DNA of 64,000 nucleotides from assembly GCA_026388985.1 (NCBI GenBank), contig JAPLIS010000002.1, forward strand, positions 62,001 through 126,000, written 5' to 3'. The notes under the pieces were generated by a model. That model saw only the letters and a program-made list of their open reading frames with translations. It ran no database searches and was not told the DNA's origin. This stretch comes from Candidatus Babelota bacterium. Lineage in GTDB: Bacteria > Babelota > Babeliae > Babelales > Vermiphilaceae. The number at the start of each line of letters is the position of its first letter. The stretch's first letter is position 1. The position numbers were made by a program, and so were the translations under genes. Positions 33,589 to 43,101 of this stretch are shown here, in pieces.

Positions 33589-34671
33589 ATGCAGTCAAAG
33601 CCACATGTTCTTATTATTTACGGCCCAACAGGGGTAGGCAAAACTGATTTTGCTTTACAGATAGCTAGTCAGATTCCTGCTGAAATTGTTAATATGGACG
33701 TAGGCCAAATGTATGCACCATTAACTATAGGTACAGCTAAGCCAGACTTGAATTCCGTTACTGTGCCACATCATTGCTTTGATCTGCTGAATACACCAGA
33801 ACATTTTACCGTGACAGCGTATAGAGCTCTGTGTGAAACAGTAATACAAGATATATGGAAGCGGGGCAAAGTACCTATTTTGGTGGGTGGTTCTGGTTTT
33901 TATTTAAAATCACTTTTTTTCCCCCCGCAACAGATAGATAGTGTTGATAGTTTAGTTGATAGTGCCGAATTAATAGAAAATAGTGAAAATAATAGTGAAG
34001 ATAATGTAGATAGCGCTCATCTATGGCAACAATTATATGATATAGATCCTGATCGAGCAGAAAAAATAAATATAAAAGATACGTATCGTATAAAGCGAGC
34101 GCTCACTATTTGGCGCACAACAGGCAAAAAGCCTTCAGAATGCAAACCCCAATTTGACCCCATCTCAGATGCTCATATTGTTTTTTTAACGCGTGACAGG
34201 AAAGAACTGTATGATCGTATCAATCAACGGGTTGATCAGATGATGGATGAAGGATGGCTTGAAGAAACGAAGGCATTGCTCAATACCCCTTGGGAGCAGT
34301 TTATTCAGCATAAAAAATTGATTGGCTATAATGAGTTGGTTGATTTTTTACGTACGCCTGAATTGGTGACTGATAAGCAGTCAGCTCTCTATAATCATAC
34401 TAAGGGCACTGTTATAAGCACTGATATAAATACTGTGTTAACCGGTATTAAACAACGTACTCGTCACTATGCAAAAAGACAGTGTACGTTTTGGCGTATG
34501 TTTGCGGATATGTGTGCTGGTGAGCAACAGGATGCAGATGCAACACATTGCGCATCGCTGTGGTTAGACACAGTAAACTTGACTTTGCAGCCAATCCATT
34601 TATATAGTAACCAATTATATATTAAACAGCTGGCACAAGCATTAATGGTATATAAGAATAATAAATTATAA
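33589..34671 (+). CDS. miaA: tRNA dimethylallyltransferase MiaA
   Basis: MiaA puts the isopentenyl group on A37 of tRNAs reading UNN codons. The P-loop GPTGVGKT is at residues 12-19 and the DxxQ catalytic stretch NMDVGQMY is at 35-42, followed by IGTAKPD and VGGSGFYLK. At 360 aa it is somewhat long because of an acidic Asn/Ser/Asp-rich insertion at about 118-148; similar low-complexity sequence occurs in the next gene. It needs dimethylallyl diphosphate, so isoprenoid precursors must be made or imported. It is first in a plus-strand run through ppiD and recA. Confidence 0.95.
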   Translation: MQSKPHVLIIYGPTGVGKTDFALQIASQIPAEIVNMDVGQMYAPLTIGTAKPDLNSVTVPHHCFDLLNTPEHFTVTAYRALCETVIQDIWKRGKVPILVGGSGFYLKSLFFPPQQIDSVDSLVDSAELIENSENNSEDNVDSAHLWQQLYDIDPDRAEKINIKDTYRIKRALTIWRTTGKKPSECKPQFDPISDAHIVFLTRDRKELYDRINQRVDQMMDEGWLEETKALLNTPWEQFIQHKKLIGYNELVDFLRTPELVTDKQSALYNHTKGTVISTDINTVLTGIKQRTRHYAKRQCTFWRMFADMCAGEQQDADATHCASLWLDTVNLTLQPIHLYSNQLYIKQLAQALMVYKNNKL

Positions 34672-34698
34672 AATAAAAAATAAAGAAAGGTATATAGT

Positions 34699-35496
34699 GT
34701 GCATAATGAAAATAGTGGAAATAGTGAGAATGGCGAAAAAAATGAAAAAAATAGTAAAAAAAGCGCTGAAAATGAGAATAACTCATGCTGTATTTGTACC
34801 CGGGCAACGGGCTTATTTGTTCCCAACCGAGAGCTGAGTTATTGTGTAGCGGGAGGGCTTTTAGGTCTGTTTTTTGTTTTTATGGCAGGATTTTTTTGGG
34901 GACAGCAGCATGCAATTAAGGATTTTTTACATACATTAAATCAGGATTCATTTGCTGATCAGGTTGCATCTTCTTTATATGTTTTAACAGATCCTACACC
35001 TGAACTGCCCGAAACAGAACAAGAGGAGTCAGGTAGCGATACAAGTGATACTGGTGAAGGAGAAAATGATAGTGATAATGGAGAAGATGATAGTAATGAA
35101 TTAGATCTTCAAGATACTGTTGACAGTAGTGTTGATAGTAGTGTTGATAGTAATGAAAAAAGTATTCAAAGTATAGCAAAAAAGACTTCTATGGTTGCAT
35201 CATCAGTTGATACGCCAAATCTTGATACGCCAGATAACGAAAATAGTACTCATTATTATGCACAGTTGATAGGATTTGGTACGGTAGAAGCGGCAGATCA
35301 ATTTGTAAATCGCATTACAAGAAAAGGTTTTCCTGCTAAGGTAGAGAAACGTACAAGCAAAACAGCAAAGGGAAAAAAGGTATCGTGGTATCAAGTAGTA
35401 ACAGATGCGTATTTAGATAAAGCGCATCTTGAAAGAGTTGTTCAAATGATTGTATGGCAAGAAAAGTTAAAAGATGTTCGTATTGTGACCAGTTAA
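34699..35496 (+). CDS. SPOR-domain membrane protein
   Basis: 265 residues with a GTG start (34699), eight bases after AAAGG. Order: a cytoplasmic Asn/Glu/Lys-rich segment (1-45) with a CCxxC cluster, one membrane helix (about 48-67), a long acidic Asp/Ser/Glu linker (about 100-185, with repeated DSSVDSS) and a C-terminal SPOR domain (about 186-262; YYAQLIGFGTVEAADQF). SPOR domains bind denuded septal peptidoglycan, so it is probably a division-site protein like FtsN or DedD. The low-complexity linker is unusual in its Asp/Ser richness. miaA lies 27 bases upstream. Confidence 0.85.
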   Translation: MHNENSGNSENGEKNEKNSKKSAENENNSCCICTRATGLFVPNRELSYCVAGGLLGLFFVFMAGFFWGQQHAIKDFLHTLNQDSFADQVASSLYVLTDPTPELPETEQEESGSDTSDTGEGENDSDNGEDDSNELDLQDTVDSSVDSSVDSNEKSIQSIAKKTSMVASSVDTPNLDTPDNENSTHYYAQLIGFGTVEAADQFVNRITRKGFPAKVEKRTSKTAKGKKVSWYQVVTDAYLDKAHLERVVQMIVWQEKLKDVRIVTS

Positions 35497-35524
35497 AACA
35501 TTTTATTTATAAAGGCGAGAGACA

Positions 35525-37471
35525 ATGATTACCTATATTCGTAGTTACTTACAAAGCGGTGTTCATAAAGTAGTATTATTAGTTTTTGTGTTAATGTACG
35601 CTCTGGGTAGCGCATTGCCAGGAATATTGCGGCAAACAACTGCTAATGGCGCTTGGGCATTTCGCATTAACAATCAAGAAATAAGTCATGTAGCGTTGGT
35701 TAGAGAAGTTGAAAAACAACAAAACTATATCGCACAAGTACGTGCTCAATATGGTGAATATGCAGATATGTTTTTAAAAAACATTGATGTGGCTCAACTG
35801 GCTATTTCTACCGTACAACAAGAAGAACTTATCAATCAGGTTGCCGATGCGGTTGGTATACGATTTAATCATGATTTTATAGCTGAAAAGTTGCATGATC
35901 AACGCTTTGTGTTTGGGGATCTTATGGGGTTAGTGCCACCATCTGTTTTATCAGATAGCGGTATTGACCAAAAAGCTCTTCATAAACATTTATCGCGCAA
36001 AGGCTTAAGTATGCGTGATTTTGAGCGTAAAGTTGAACGTGTTTTGGGACAACATATGGTGGGAGATTTGGTAGCTAGCGCCGCATATGTTCCTGCTTTT
36101 GAATTAAAAAGTCTGTATGGCGCCCGTTATTTAGATAAAAAGTTTTCTTATCTAAAATTAGCTCTTGAGCCGTACTTGCAAGCAGAAAAACAAATAGATA
36201 TACCAAAAGCTGATTTAGTTTCTTTTTATACAGAACATCAAGCTGATTATACCATACCAGAAAAAAGAAGCGGATCTGTATGGATAATAGATGCTGATAC
36301 GTTTGGCGTACAGATAACAGATGAAAAAATTGAAGATTATTATACTAAAAATAAAACAAGTGGCGAATATCAAGATAAACCTTCTCGTGTACAAGTACGT
36401 AGACTATTGTTTGCTGTTAAAGATGATGCATCGCGCGCAGCCATTAAGCAGCAAGCAGAACAAGTACGCACAGAATTGATGCTTGATCCATCAACGTTTG
36501 CGACAAAAGCGCGTACTTTGTCAGCAGATGCTGAGAGCAAAGATAAGGGAGGCATGCTCCCATTTTTTGCTAAAGGAGAAAAAGATCCGCTCTTTGAACG
36601 AACAGCATTCTTGTTGAAAGTGCCAGGAGATATTTCTGAAGTAATTGAAACAAGTAAAGGGTTTGAGCTTATACAGTTGGTAGAAAAACAGATGAGAACT
36701 ATTAAGCCATTGTCAGTGGTAAAAGAAGATATTAGAAAAAAATTGATTAATCGTGCGTTTAAAAGCACCTTTGAATCTGAAATGCGCACACTCTTAGCGC
36801 AAAAAGAACAGGGAGCTCAGATAGTTGAAGAGTTTGCATTGACCAAGCAAGCTAAAAACCATATTGTAACCAATGTAACAGCAAACAATTCTCGTGAAGC
36901 AAAAGCATTGTTTGGTATCAAAAAAGCACATGGTATCACTTTTTATTCAGAAGATAACAAGGGCGTTATAGTATATCTTGCTGATATACAAAAACAGCAT
37001 GTGCCAGCAATAGCAGATATTGAACATGTTGTTAAAGAAGATGTGTATAAAAGCAAAGCAAAAAAGGCAGTAGAACAAGATCTTTACCATGCCCAAAAGC
37101 TAAGCGCAACACAATCTTTTGAGCAACTCCATAAAACATTTGGGGGCGTTACCGCTTCAAGTGATTGGATTAACGTGCAAGACTCTGAAAGCTTAAAGCG
37201 CTTTTTACCGAAAAACACCCCGTATGACTTTTTAGTACAAATGGAAAAAGTAGGTTCAACTATGGTTAAAGTTACCACGGATGGGGGCATTTTAATTAAA
37301 GTAGATGCTCTAGCTGATTTTGATGCAGAGGCTTTTGCGCTTAAACAAAACAGTCTAAATAAAGAATTAGAACGTAAAAAAGAGCAGCTGGCAACCCAGG
37401 GTTTTGTTGCTTCTTTATATAGAAATGCTACAATAGAAACAAATGATAACATATCTGTAACACAAAAATAA
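35525..37471 (+). CDS. ppiD: PpiD/SurA-type peptidyl-prolyl isomerase, membrane anchored
   Basis: 648 residues. An N-terminal cytoplasmic stub and one membrane helix (about 15-36) precede a SurA_N-like helical domain (about 45-220) and a parvulin isomerase domain (about 285-400; RVQVRRLLFAVKDDA, SADAESKDKGGMLPFFAKGE, KGFELIQLVEK). A second, unassigned C-terminal half follows. PpiD folds or chaperones proteins leaving SecYEG into the periplasm, relevant for a genome with many exported proteins and barrels. Start after AAAGGCGAGAG. Confidence 0.88.
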   Translation: MITYIRSYLQSGVHKVVLLVFVLMYALGSALPGILRQTTANGAWAFRINNQEISHVALVREVEKQQNYIAQVRAQYGEYADMFLKNIDVAQLAISTVQQEELINQVADAVGIRFNHDFIAEKLHDQRFVFGDLMGLVPPSVLSDSGIDQKALHKHLSRKGLSMRDFERKVERVLGQHMVGDLVASAAYVPAFELKSLYGARYLDKKFSYLKLALEPYLQAEKQIDIPKADLVSFYTEHQADYTIPEKRSGSVWIIDADTFGVQITDEKIEDYYTKNKTSGEYQDKPSRVQVRRLLFAVKDDASRAAIKQQAEQVRTELMLDPSTFATKARTLSADAESKDKGGMLPFFAKGEKDPLFERTAFLLKVPGDISEVIETSKGFELIQLVEKQMRTIKPLSVVKEDIRKKLINRAFKSTFESEMRTLLAQKEQGAQIVEEFALTKQAKNHIVTNVTANNSREAKALFGIKKAHGITFYSEDNKGVIVYLADIQKQHVPAIADIEHVVKEDVYKSKAKKAVEQDLYHAQKLSATQSFEQLHKTFGGVTASSDWINVQDSESLKRFLPKNTPYDFLVQMEKVGSTMVKVTTDGGILIKVDALADFDAEAFALKQNSLNKELERKKEQLATQGFVASLYRNATIETNDNISVTQK

Positions 37472-37517
37472 TGTCATTAATCATTTCACTGTGAAATTAT
37501 AGACGACTAAGGTAATC

Positions 37518-38549
37518 ATGGCCCAAAAAATAACAGAAAAAAAATCATCTGAAGAGTGCGACTCGAAGAAAAAAGCGCTTGAAGTCACTTTTGCTCAGAT
37601 TGATAAGCAATATGGCAGTGGTGCCGTTATGATGCTTGGGCAAGCAGGAAATATGACTATTGAGGCTATCTCAACAGGCTCAATTCTGATTGATCAGGCA
37701 ATAGGAATCGGTGGGTTGCCAGTTGGACGTATCATTGAAATATTTGGTCCTGAGTCTTCAGGTAAGTCTACTTTGGCAATGCACGCTATTGCGCAAGCTC
37801 AAAAAAATGGGGGCATTTGTGCCTTTATTGATGCTGAACATGCTATGGATCCGGCTTATGCAGCAAAACTTGGTATTAACACCAATGATTTGATTATTTC
37901 ACAGCCTGATTATGGTGAGCAAGCATTAGATATAGCAGAAATGCTTATTCGCTCGGGAGCCGTAGATATTATTGTTGTTGACTCAGTAGCAGCTTTAGTT
38001 CCCAAAGCAGAGCTTGAAGGTGATATGGGCGATACCCATGTGGGATTGCAAGCGCGCCTTATGTCACAGGCGTTACGTAAACTAACCGCTGTGGTACATA
38101 GATCAAAAACTGTTTTGATTTTTATAAATCAAATTAGAAGCACCATTGGAGGATTGCCCTTTGCAAGCAAAGAAACAACCACCGGCGGCAAAGCTTTGAA
38201 GTTCTATGCATCATTACGTTTAGATGTGCGTAAAATAGGAACCCTTAAAAAAGGTGAAGTGCAAATAGGTAATCGTGTTGCTATTAAGGTTGTTAAAAAT
38301 AAGGTTGCACCTCCTTTTAAAGCGGTTGAGGTCGATTTACTTTTCAATCAAGGCATTAGTAAAGAACTTGATCTTTTAGATGCAGCACTGCATTTTAAAA
38401 TAATTACAAAGTCTGGCGCATGGCTTGCCTTTAAAGGTGAAAATATTGCCCAAGGTCGAGATCAGGCATTAACATTGCTGAGTGAAAATAAAGAAATAAT
38501 GAATGAAATTAATGAACGAGTGTATGAAGCGATTGCTCAGTTACATTAA
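37518..38549 (+). CDS. recA: Recombinase RecA
   Basis: DNA strand-exchange ATPase for homologous recombination and SOS signalling. Walker [10 protein letters not shown] is at residues 77-85; Walker [13 protein letters not shown], the L1/L2 loop region [10 protein letters not shown] and [13 protein letters not shown] are all present. It is 343 residues with a short C-terminal tail. It starts 46 bases after ppiD. Intact RecA fits the paralogue expansion and apparent sequence homogenisation seen elsewhere in the window. Confidence 0.97.
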   Translation: MAQKITEKKSSEECDSKKKALEVTFAQIDKQYGSGAVMMLGQAGNMTIEAISTGSILIDQAIGIGGLPVGRIIEIFGPESSGKSTLAMHAIAQAQKNGGICAFIDAEHAMDPAYAAKLGINTNDLIISQPDYGEQALDIAEMLIRSGAVDIIVVDSVAALVPKAELEGDMGDTHVGLQARLMSQALRKLTAVVHRSKTVLIFINQIRSTIGGLPFASKETTTGGKALKFYASLRLDVRKIGTLKKGEVQIGNRVAIKVVKNKVAPPFKAVEVDLLFNQGISKELDLLDAALHFKIITKSGAWLAFKGENIAQGRDQALTLLSENKEIMNEINERVYEAIAQLH

Positions 38550-38611
38550 AATAACTTTTTGACGTGGCATAGAGTTAAAAATCCATTGTATACATTATAT
38601 AATAGGTAGAA

Positions 38612-39169
38612 ATGAAAGATAAAGACATAAAAAAAGAACCAGCTGTGCTTATTAATGAGCGCATTCGAGCTGAAAAAATGCAGCTTATTACCGATACGGG
38701 TGAAAATATTGGTGTTGTTTCGCGCGGACAAGCGTTACGTATGGCCGAAGATGCTGGTTTTGATCTTGTGCTGGTAACTGAATCAGGTAAAGATGGGTTG
38801 CCTATTGCTAAAATAATGAATTTTGGCAAAACATTGTATGAGAAAAAAAAAAATAAGGCTGAAGCTAAAAAGCATCAAAAAATCATTCAGATTAAAGAAA
38901 TAAAACTTCGCCCTAAAATTGGTGAACATGATTATCAAACTAAAATGAAACAAGCGATTCAATTTTTGCATGATGGCAAAAGGGTTAAAATAACGCTTTG
39001 GTTTAAAGGGCGAGAAAATGCAACCAAAGAAGAACGCGGCAAAGAGTTGTTTGAGCGTATAGAGGCAAGTTTTATACAAAATGAAATAATGGAAAGCCTT
39101 GCTCAAGAAAAAGATGCAAAGGCAGGACAGCTTTGGTCTCGTGTTTATTACGTAAAAAATTTAAAATAA
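38612..39169 (+). CDS. infC: Translation initiation factor IF-3
   Basis: 185 residues: N-domain INERIRAEKMQLITDTGENIGV, basic linker, and C-domain with EIKLRPKIGEHDYQTK and KVKITLWFKGRE-like strands. IF-3 checks the start codon and keeps ribosomal subunits apart. It uses a normal ATG with AGG five bases upstream, not the AUU start known in enterobacteria, so that autoregulation is probably absent. First gene of the infC-rpmI-rplT operon. Confidence 0.97.
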   Translation: MKDKDIKKEPAVLINERIRAEKMQLITDTGENIGVVSRGQALRMAEDAGFDLVLVTESGKDGLPIAKIMNFGKTLYEKKKNKAEAKKHQKIIQIKEIKLRPKIGEHDYQTKMKQAIQFLHDGKRVKITLWFKGRENATKEERGKELFERIEASFIQNEIMESLAQEKDAKAGQLWSRVYYVKNLK

Positions 39170-39182
39170 TTAAGGAAATTCA

Positions 39183-39395
39183 ATGGCATCTAATAAGATG
39201 AAAACTAATTCAGCAGCTAAAAAAAGATTTCGCGTTAGCGGTGGCAAAAATGGGCTTATTAAAAGAGGAAAAGCTTATAGAAGACATTTGTTAACTAAAA
39301 AATCTGCTAAATGTAAACGTGATTTAAGGCAAGGCGCCTATGTTGGCCCTCGTGAAGTAGCTCATATAAGAACATTACTTCCTTATGCATTTTAA
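39183..39395 (+). CDS. rpmI: 50S ribosomal protein L35
   Basis: 70 residues, basic, with the L35 pattern KMKTNSAAKKRFRVSGGKNGLIKR at the start and RHLLTKKS then KRDLRQ. It begins 13 bases after infC with AAGGAA, in the standard operon order. Confidence 0.96.
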   Translation: MASNKMKTNSAAKKRFRVSGGKNGLIKRGKAYRRHLLTKKSAKCKRDLRQGAYVGPREVAHIRTLLPYAF

Positions 39396-39476
39396 GAAAT
39401 AACGCATAGGTTGGTGTTTTTGAGAGCTATTTTTTATTAATTTTTATTTATATATTATCTATTTATAGGACTTGAA

Positions 39477-39824
39477 ATGACAAGAGTTAAACGCGGTACC
39501 GTAGTTAAAAAAAGACATAAAGCTTTACTGAAGCTGACCAAAGGGTTTTGGGGCGAAAGAAAAAACCTATTTAAAAAAGCAAAAGATACTTTGTTACGTG
39601 CTTGGGCTTATGCCTTTAAAGGTCGTAAACTTAAAAAACGTGATATGCGTGCATTGTTTATTTCCCGTGTTAAAGCTGCCGCAAACAATAATGGTCTTGC
39701 TTATAACGCACTTATTTATCGCCTTAAAATTGAAAACGTTCTCATTAACAGAAAAATGCTTAGCCAGCTTGCTATTGCTGAACCAACAGCGTTCACTGAA
39801 CTTGTTAATTTAGTAAAAGGATAA
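39477..39824 (+). CDS. rplT: 50S ribosomal protein L20
   Basis: 115 residues with TRVKRG, RHKALLKLTKGFWGERKNLF and AYNALIYRLK, full length. L20 binds 23S rRNA early in assembly and in many bacteria represses its own operon. It starts 81 bases after rpmI; that gap has no obvious leader structure. Confidence 0.97.
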   Translation: MTRVKRGTVVKKRHKALLKLTKGFWGERKNLFKKAKDTLLRAWAYAFKGRKLKKRDMRALFISRVKAAANNNGLAYNALIYRLKIENVLINRKMLSQLAIAEPTAFTELVNLVKG

Positions 39825-39905
39825 CATTTTCTTGACTTGCAATGCTCGTCTTAAATAAGATTGTACATAGATTATATCTATGTAATAGCAAGTAAGGGAG
39901 AGATA

Positions 39906-40223
39906 ATGGAAGTCTTAAGTGTATTAGAGCAAAAAATAGTTTCACTCGTTGAGTTTGTTGAAAAATTGCATAAACAAAATGAACTTTTGCGATCAGAAAG
40001 CGAAGCGCTACATAAAGAAATTGTTGAGCTTCGTGCTGAAAATGCTCATTTTGTAGAAGAAAATATGCATATAACTGCAAAATTGCACGATATTACTTTT
40101 TGTGCACAAGCAGAAAGTAAAGAATTGAGTGAGCTGCATCTAGAAAAAAAATATACTAAGCAAGTAGTTGATGATTTAATTAAAAGTATTGAATCTTTAG
40201 TTGAAAAAGAAAATCAACTATGA
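39906..40223 (+). CDS. ZapB-like coiled-coil division protein
   Basis: 105 residues from the ATG at 39906, after GGGAGAG; the in-frame ATG at 39861 lacks such a site. The whole protein is one coiled coil (VLEQKIVSLVEFVEKL, then ELRAENAHFVEENMH). Its last codons overlap the start of a ZapA-like gene (shared ATGA), so translation is coupled. In many bacteria a ZapB-like coiled coil and ZapA link the Z-ring to the nucleoid. Sequence alone is low-complexity, so the call rests mostly on context. Confidence 0.7.
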   Translation: MEVLSVLEQKIVSLVEFVEKLHKQNELLRSESEALHKEIVELRAENAHFVEENMHITAKLHDITFCAQAESKELSELHLEKKYTKQVVDDLIKSIESLVEKENQL

Positions 40224-40507
40224 AAAATGAGCGAACACAGTATAAAGTAGACATTTTTGGTGAGCAATACGTCTTAGTAAGTGATGAGTCAGCAGAGCTT
40301 GTTATTAATACAGCACGCTGTGTTGACTCTCTTATGAAAGAAATAGCAACAAAAAATAACGGTATCGATACTAAAAAAATAGCCGTTCTTGTTGCATTAC
40401 AGTTAGCAAGTCAGTTGGTTAACTTGAAAGATGAAAAAAATAAAAATATCATCCAACAAGCTCATTTAATTGATCGTATTGAGCAAGCGCTCAATACGTG
40501 CGCTTAA
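40220..40507 (+). CDS. zapA: Cell division protein ZapA
   Basis: 95 residues with the ZapA pattern: N-terminal strand YKVDIFGEQYVLVSDESAE, then a helix with KKIAVLVALQLASQLVNLKDE and a coiled-coil tail. ZapA binds and bundles FtsZ filaments. It overlaps the upstream coiled-coil gene by four bases. rny follows after a spacer; zapA is often placed near rny in bacteria. The spacer is too short for 6S RNA. Confidence 0.85.
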   Translation: MKNERTQYKVDIFGEQYVLVSDESAELVINTARCVDSLMKEIATKNNGIDTKKIAVLVALQLASQLVNLKDEKNKNIIQQAHLIDRIEQALNTCA

Positions 40508-40573
40508 TACTATGTGTTTAATACTGTATTATGTTTAATACTGTGAGTGTGTTGCTTTAGATAATACGTTTTT

Positions 40574-40620
40574 AACACTTAGATTTTCCTTCTTCCTTAC
40601 GTGACAAGAAAAGTGTTTTT
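40574..40620. terminator. Weak hairpin terminator after zapA
   Basis: AACACTT (40574-40580) pairs with AAGTGTT (40611-40617) with a T-run. The stem is short. Confidence 0.4.
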
Positions 40621-40653
40621 AAATAATAATTTTTGATTACGTATGGGAATTCA

Positions 40654-42207
40654 ATGGTACAGCTCATATTGCTTTTTATGGGAGTAGTGGGCGTTATATC
40701 TGCTCTTGTTTTACTATTTTATGCACATAAAAAAACGCAACACGCAAAAGATATTTTTCAGCAATCAGATGAAAAATACAAAAATGTTAAACACTATATT
40801 GCTAATGAAAAACGGGAAGCTCTTTTAAAATTAAAAGATGAGCTTTTTCATAAAAGAAAAGAGTTTGATCTTGAATTAAGACGAGACAAAATTGAACTGG
40901 AGCGATTACAATCCAAACTCAATGCAAAACATGATTCGTTAGATAAAAAAGAAGAACATATTGATCAAATTCGTATGGAGCTTCAACAAAAAGAACGAAG
41001 TTTGTCTCATGTTGAAGATACGTTACGATCAAGCGAAAATAAGCTTAAAACACTTTACAATGATTTACTCGCTAAGCTTGAACGCATCAGCAATATGAGT
41101 CGCGATGAAGCGAAACAAGCTTTATTGGATACATTAGAAGCAGAAGTTCGTTTAACGGGTCAAAAATTAATTCAAAAAATAGAAGATGATGCTCGTCAGC
41201 TCGCTAAAGAACGCTCCATAGATATTACTGTCACCGCAATGCAACGCTATACAGCTGACCAAGTGAGTGCGCATTCTTCAGGTTTAGTGCATTTGCCTAA
41301 CGAAGAAATGAAAGGGCGCATAATAGGTAAAGAAGGGCGTAATATTAAATCGCTTGAAATGGCGACAGGTATGGAGTTTATTATAGGTGATTCTCCGGAT
41401 ATTACTATTTCAGGGTTTAATCCTATTCGACGTGAAGTTGCTCGTCGATCATTAGAAAAACTTATTGCTGACGGTAGAATTAATCCTACCAGAATTGAAG
41501 AAACCGTTGAGCAATGTGAAAAAGAGTTGGAAGATATTATTGAAGAATATGGTAAAGGGGTAGTTCTTGAATTTAATCTTCAAGGTATGCATCCAGAAAT
41601 CGTTACACTTCTTGGAAAACTCAATTTTCGAACCAGTTTTTCACAAAATGTATTAAGCCATAGTAAAGAAGTTGGTGTTTTTGCCCGTATGATAGCAGAA
41701 GAACTTGGTCTTGATGGCAAGCTTGCTTTACGTGCTGGATTACTACACGATATTGGTAAAGCGGTAACAGCGGAAGTTGAAGGGCCTCATGCCATTATTG
41801 GGGGTGAAATTGCTCGTCGTTGCGGAGAAGATCCTTTAGTAGTAAACGCAATTGCGGCACATCATGAAGAAGTTATGTTTAAATCTGTGTATGCTCCTAT
41901 TGTTTTAATTGCTGATGCCATAAGCGCATCTCGCCCTGGTGCGCGACGTGAAACGCTATCTACGTATATAAAACGATTAGAAAAGCTTGAAGATATAGCA
42001 CACTCCTTTGAAGGGGTTAAAAAAGCGTATGCATTGCAAGCAGGCAGAGAGTTACGCATTATTGTGGTGGAAGATCAAATTGCCGATGAAGATGCTTTAA
42101 ATATTGCACGAGAAGTTGCTCGCCGCATAGAAGAAGAAATGAATTTTCCTGGGCAAATTAAAGTTAATGTTATTCGTGAAAAACGCGCGATAGAGTATGC
42201 GAGATAA
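40654..42207 (+). CDS. rny: Ribonuclease Y
   Basis: 517 residues from the ATG at 40654 (MVQLILLF); the in-frame TTG at 40633 only adds a hydrophilic stub. N-terminal membrane helix, a long coiled coil (about 30-190), a KH domain with RIIGKEGRNIK, and an HD domain with LLHDIGKAV and AIAAHHEE (metal ligands). RNase Y is a membrane-tethered endonuclease that starts mRNA decay in bacteria lacking RNase E. ymdB follows three bases later, the classic pair. Confidence 0.96.
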   Translation: MVQLILLFMGVVGVISALVLLFYAHKKTQHAKDIFQQSDEKYKNVKHYIANEKREALLKLKDELFHKRKEFDLELRRDKIELERLQSKLNAKHDSLDKKEEHIDQIRMELQQKERSLSHVEDTLRSSENKLKTLYNDLLAKLERISNMSRDEAKQALLDTLEAEVRLTGQKLIQKIEDDARQLAKERSIDITVTAMQRYTADQVSAHSSGLVHLPNEEMKGRIIGKEGRNIKSLEMATGMEFIIGDSPDITISGFNPIRREVARRSLEKLIADGRINPTRIEETVEQCEKELEDIIEEYGKGVVLEFNLQGMHPEIVTLLGKLNFRTSFSQNVLSHSKEVGVFARMIAEELGLDGKLALRAGLLHDIGKAVTAEVEGPHAIIGGEIARRCGEDPLVVNAIAAHHEEVMFKSVYAPIVLIADAISASRPGARRETLSTYIKRLEKLEDIAHSFEGVKKAYALQAGRELRIIVVEDQIADEDALNIAREVARRIEEEMNFPGQIKVNVIREKRAIEYAR

Positions 42208-42210
42208 TAT

Positions 42211-43038
42211 ATGACAACAATTCGTGTTTTATTTATAGGCGATGTGGTTGGCTTAACTGGTCGAACTATGTTTCAAAAACATATCGATCGTATTCGCCAA
42301 ACACATGCTATTGATGCCATTATTGTTAATGGTGAAAATAGTGGATCGCAAGGACGGGGTATTACTTCACGTATTGCTCAATTTTTTAAGCATAATGGAG
42401 CAAATGTGATTACCACCGGTAATCACATTTGGTACAATCGTGAAATTTATTCTTATTTAGATAAAAATACTGATGTATTACGTCCTGCTAACTTTCCTCG
42501 TAGTTCGCCAGGTGTTGGGGTAACTACGTTTAGTTGCAAGGGATATGAAATAGGTGTAATTAATGTGCAAGGTCGCGTTTTTATGCGCGACCTTCTAGAA
42601 TGTCCCTTTCGTACCGTAGAATCTTTGATTACCTACTTAAAAGATAAAACGAATATGATCTTCGTTGATTTTCATGCTGAAACAACGTCTGAAAAAATGG
42701 GATTAGCCTATTATCTTGATGGCAAAATTAGTGGTCTAGTCGGCACCCATACGCATATTCAAACAGCTGATGAACGAATTCTTCCCGGCGGCACCGGATA
42801 TATTACCGATCTTGGCATGGTTGGATCATTAAATTCTATGCTTGGTATGCAAAAAGAACCTATTATACATAATTTTTTGACTCAGATGCCCGTAAAGTTT
42901 TCAGTCGATACGAGTAGCCCTGTAGTCATGAGTGGTGTATGGATGGAAGTTGATGTTTCTACCGGCAAAACCGTTGCCATTGAGCGGATACGTGTTATTG
43001 ATGATGCATTAGAGGTTGGCAGTCAAGATGATGAATAA
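42211..43038 (+). CDS. ymdB: YmdB-family metallophosphoesterase (2',3'-cAMP phosphodiesterase)
   Basis: 275 residues of the TIGR00282 type: IGDVVG at residues 9-14, IVNGENS, ITTGNHIW, FVDFHAETTSEK and GTHTHIQTAD supply the two-metal site. In Bacillus YmdB hydrolyses 2',3'-cyclic nucleotides and influences biofilm choice; it is usually next to rny, as here, with a three-base gap. Full length. Confidence 0.93.
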   Translation: MTTIRVLFIGDVVGLTGRTMFQKHIDRIRQTHAIDAIIVNGENSGSQGRGITSRIAQFFKHNGANVITTGNHIWYNREIYSYLDKNTDVLRPANFPRSSPGVGVTTFSCKGYEIGVINVQGRVFMRDLLECPFRTVESLITYLKDKTNMIFVDFHAETTSEKMGLAYYLDGKISGLVGTHTHIQTADERILPGGTGYITDLGMVGSLNSMLGMQKEPIIHNFLTQMPVKFSVDTSSPVVMSGVWMEVDVSTGKTVAIERIRVIDDALEVGSQDDE

Positions 43039-43101
43039 TAGATATCTATTATTTATAGATATCTATAGTGTACATATATCTATAGTGTAAGGTAATACGT
43101 T

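Noticed and set aside
40508-40653. 6S RNA between zapA and rny
   Set aside because: 6S RNA is often found beside zapA, but this gap is about 145 bases and shows no long closing stem.
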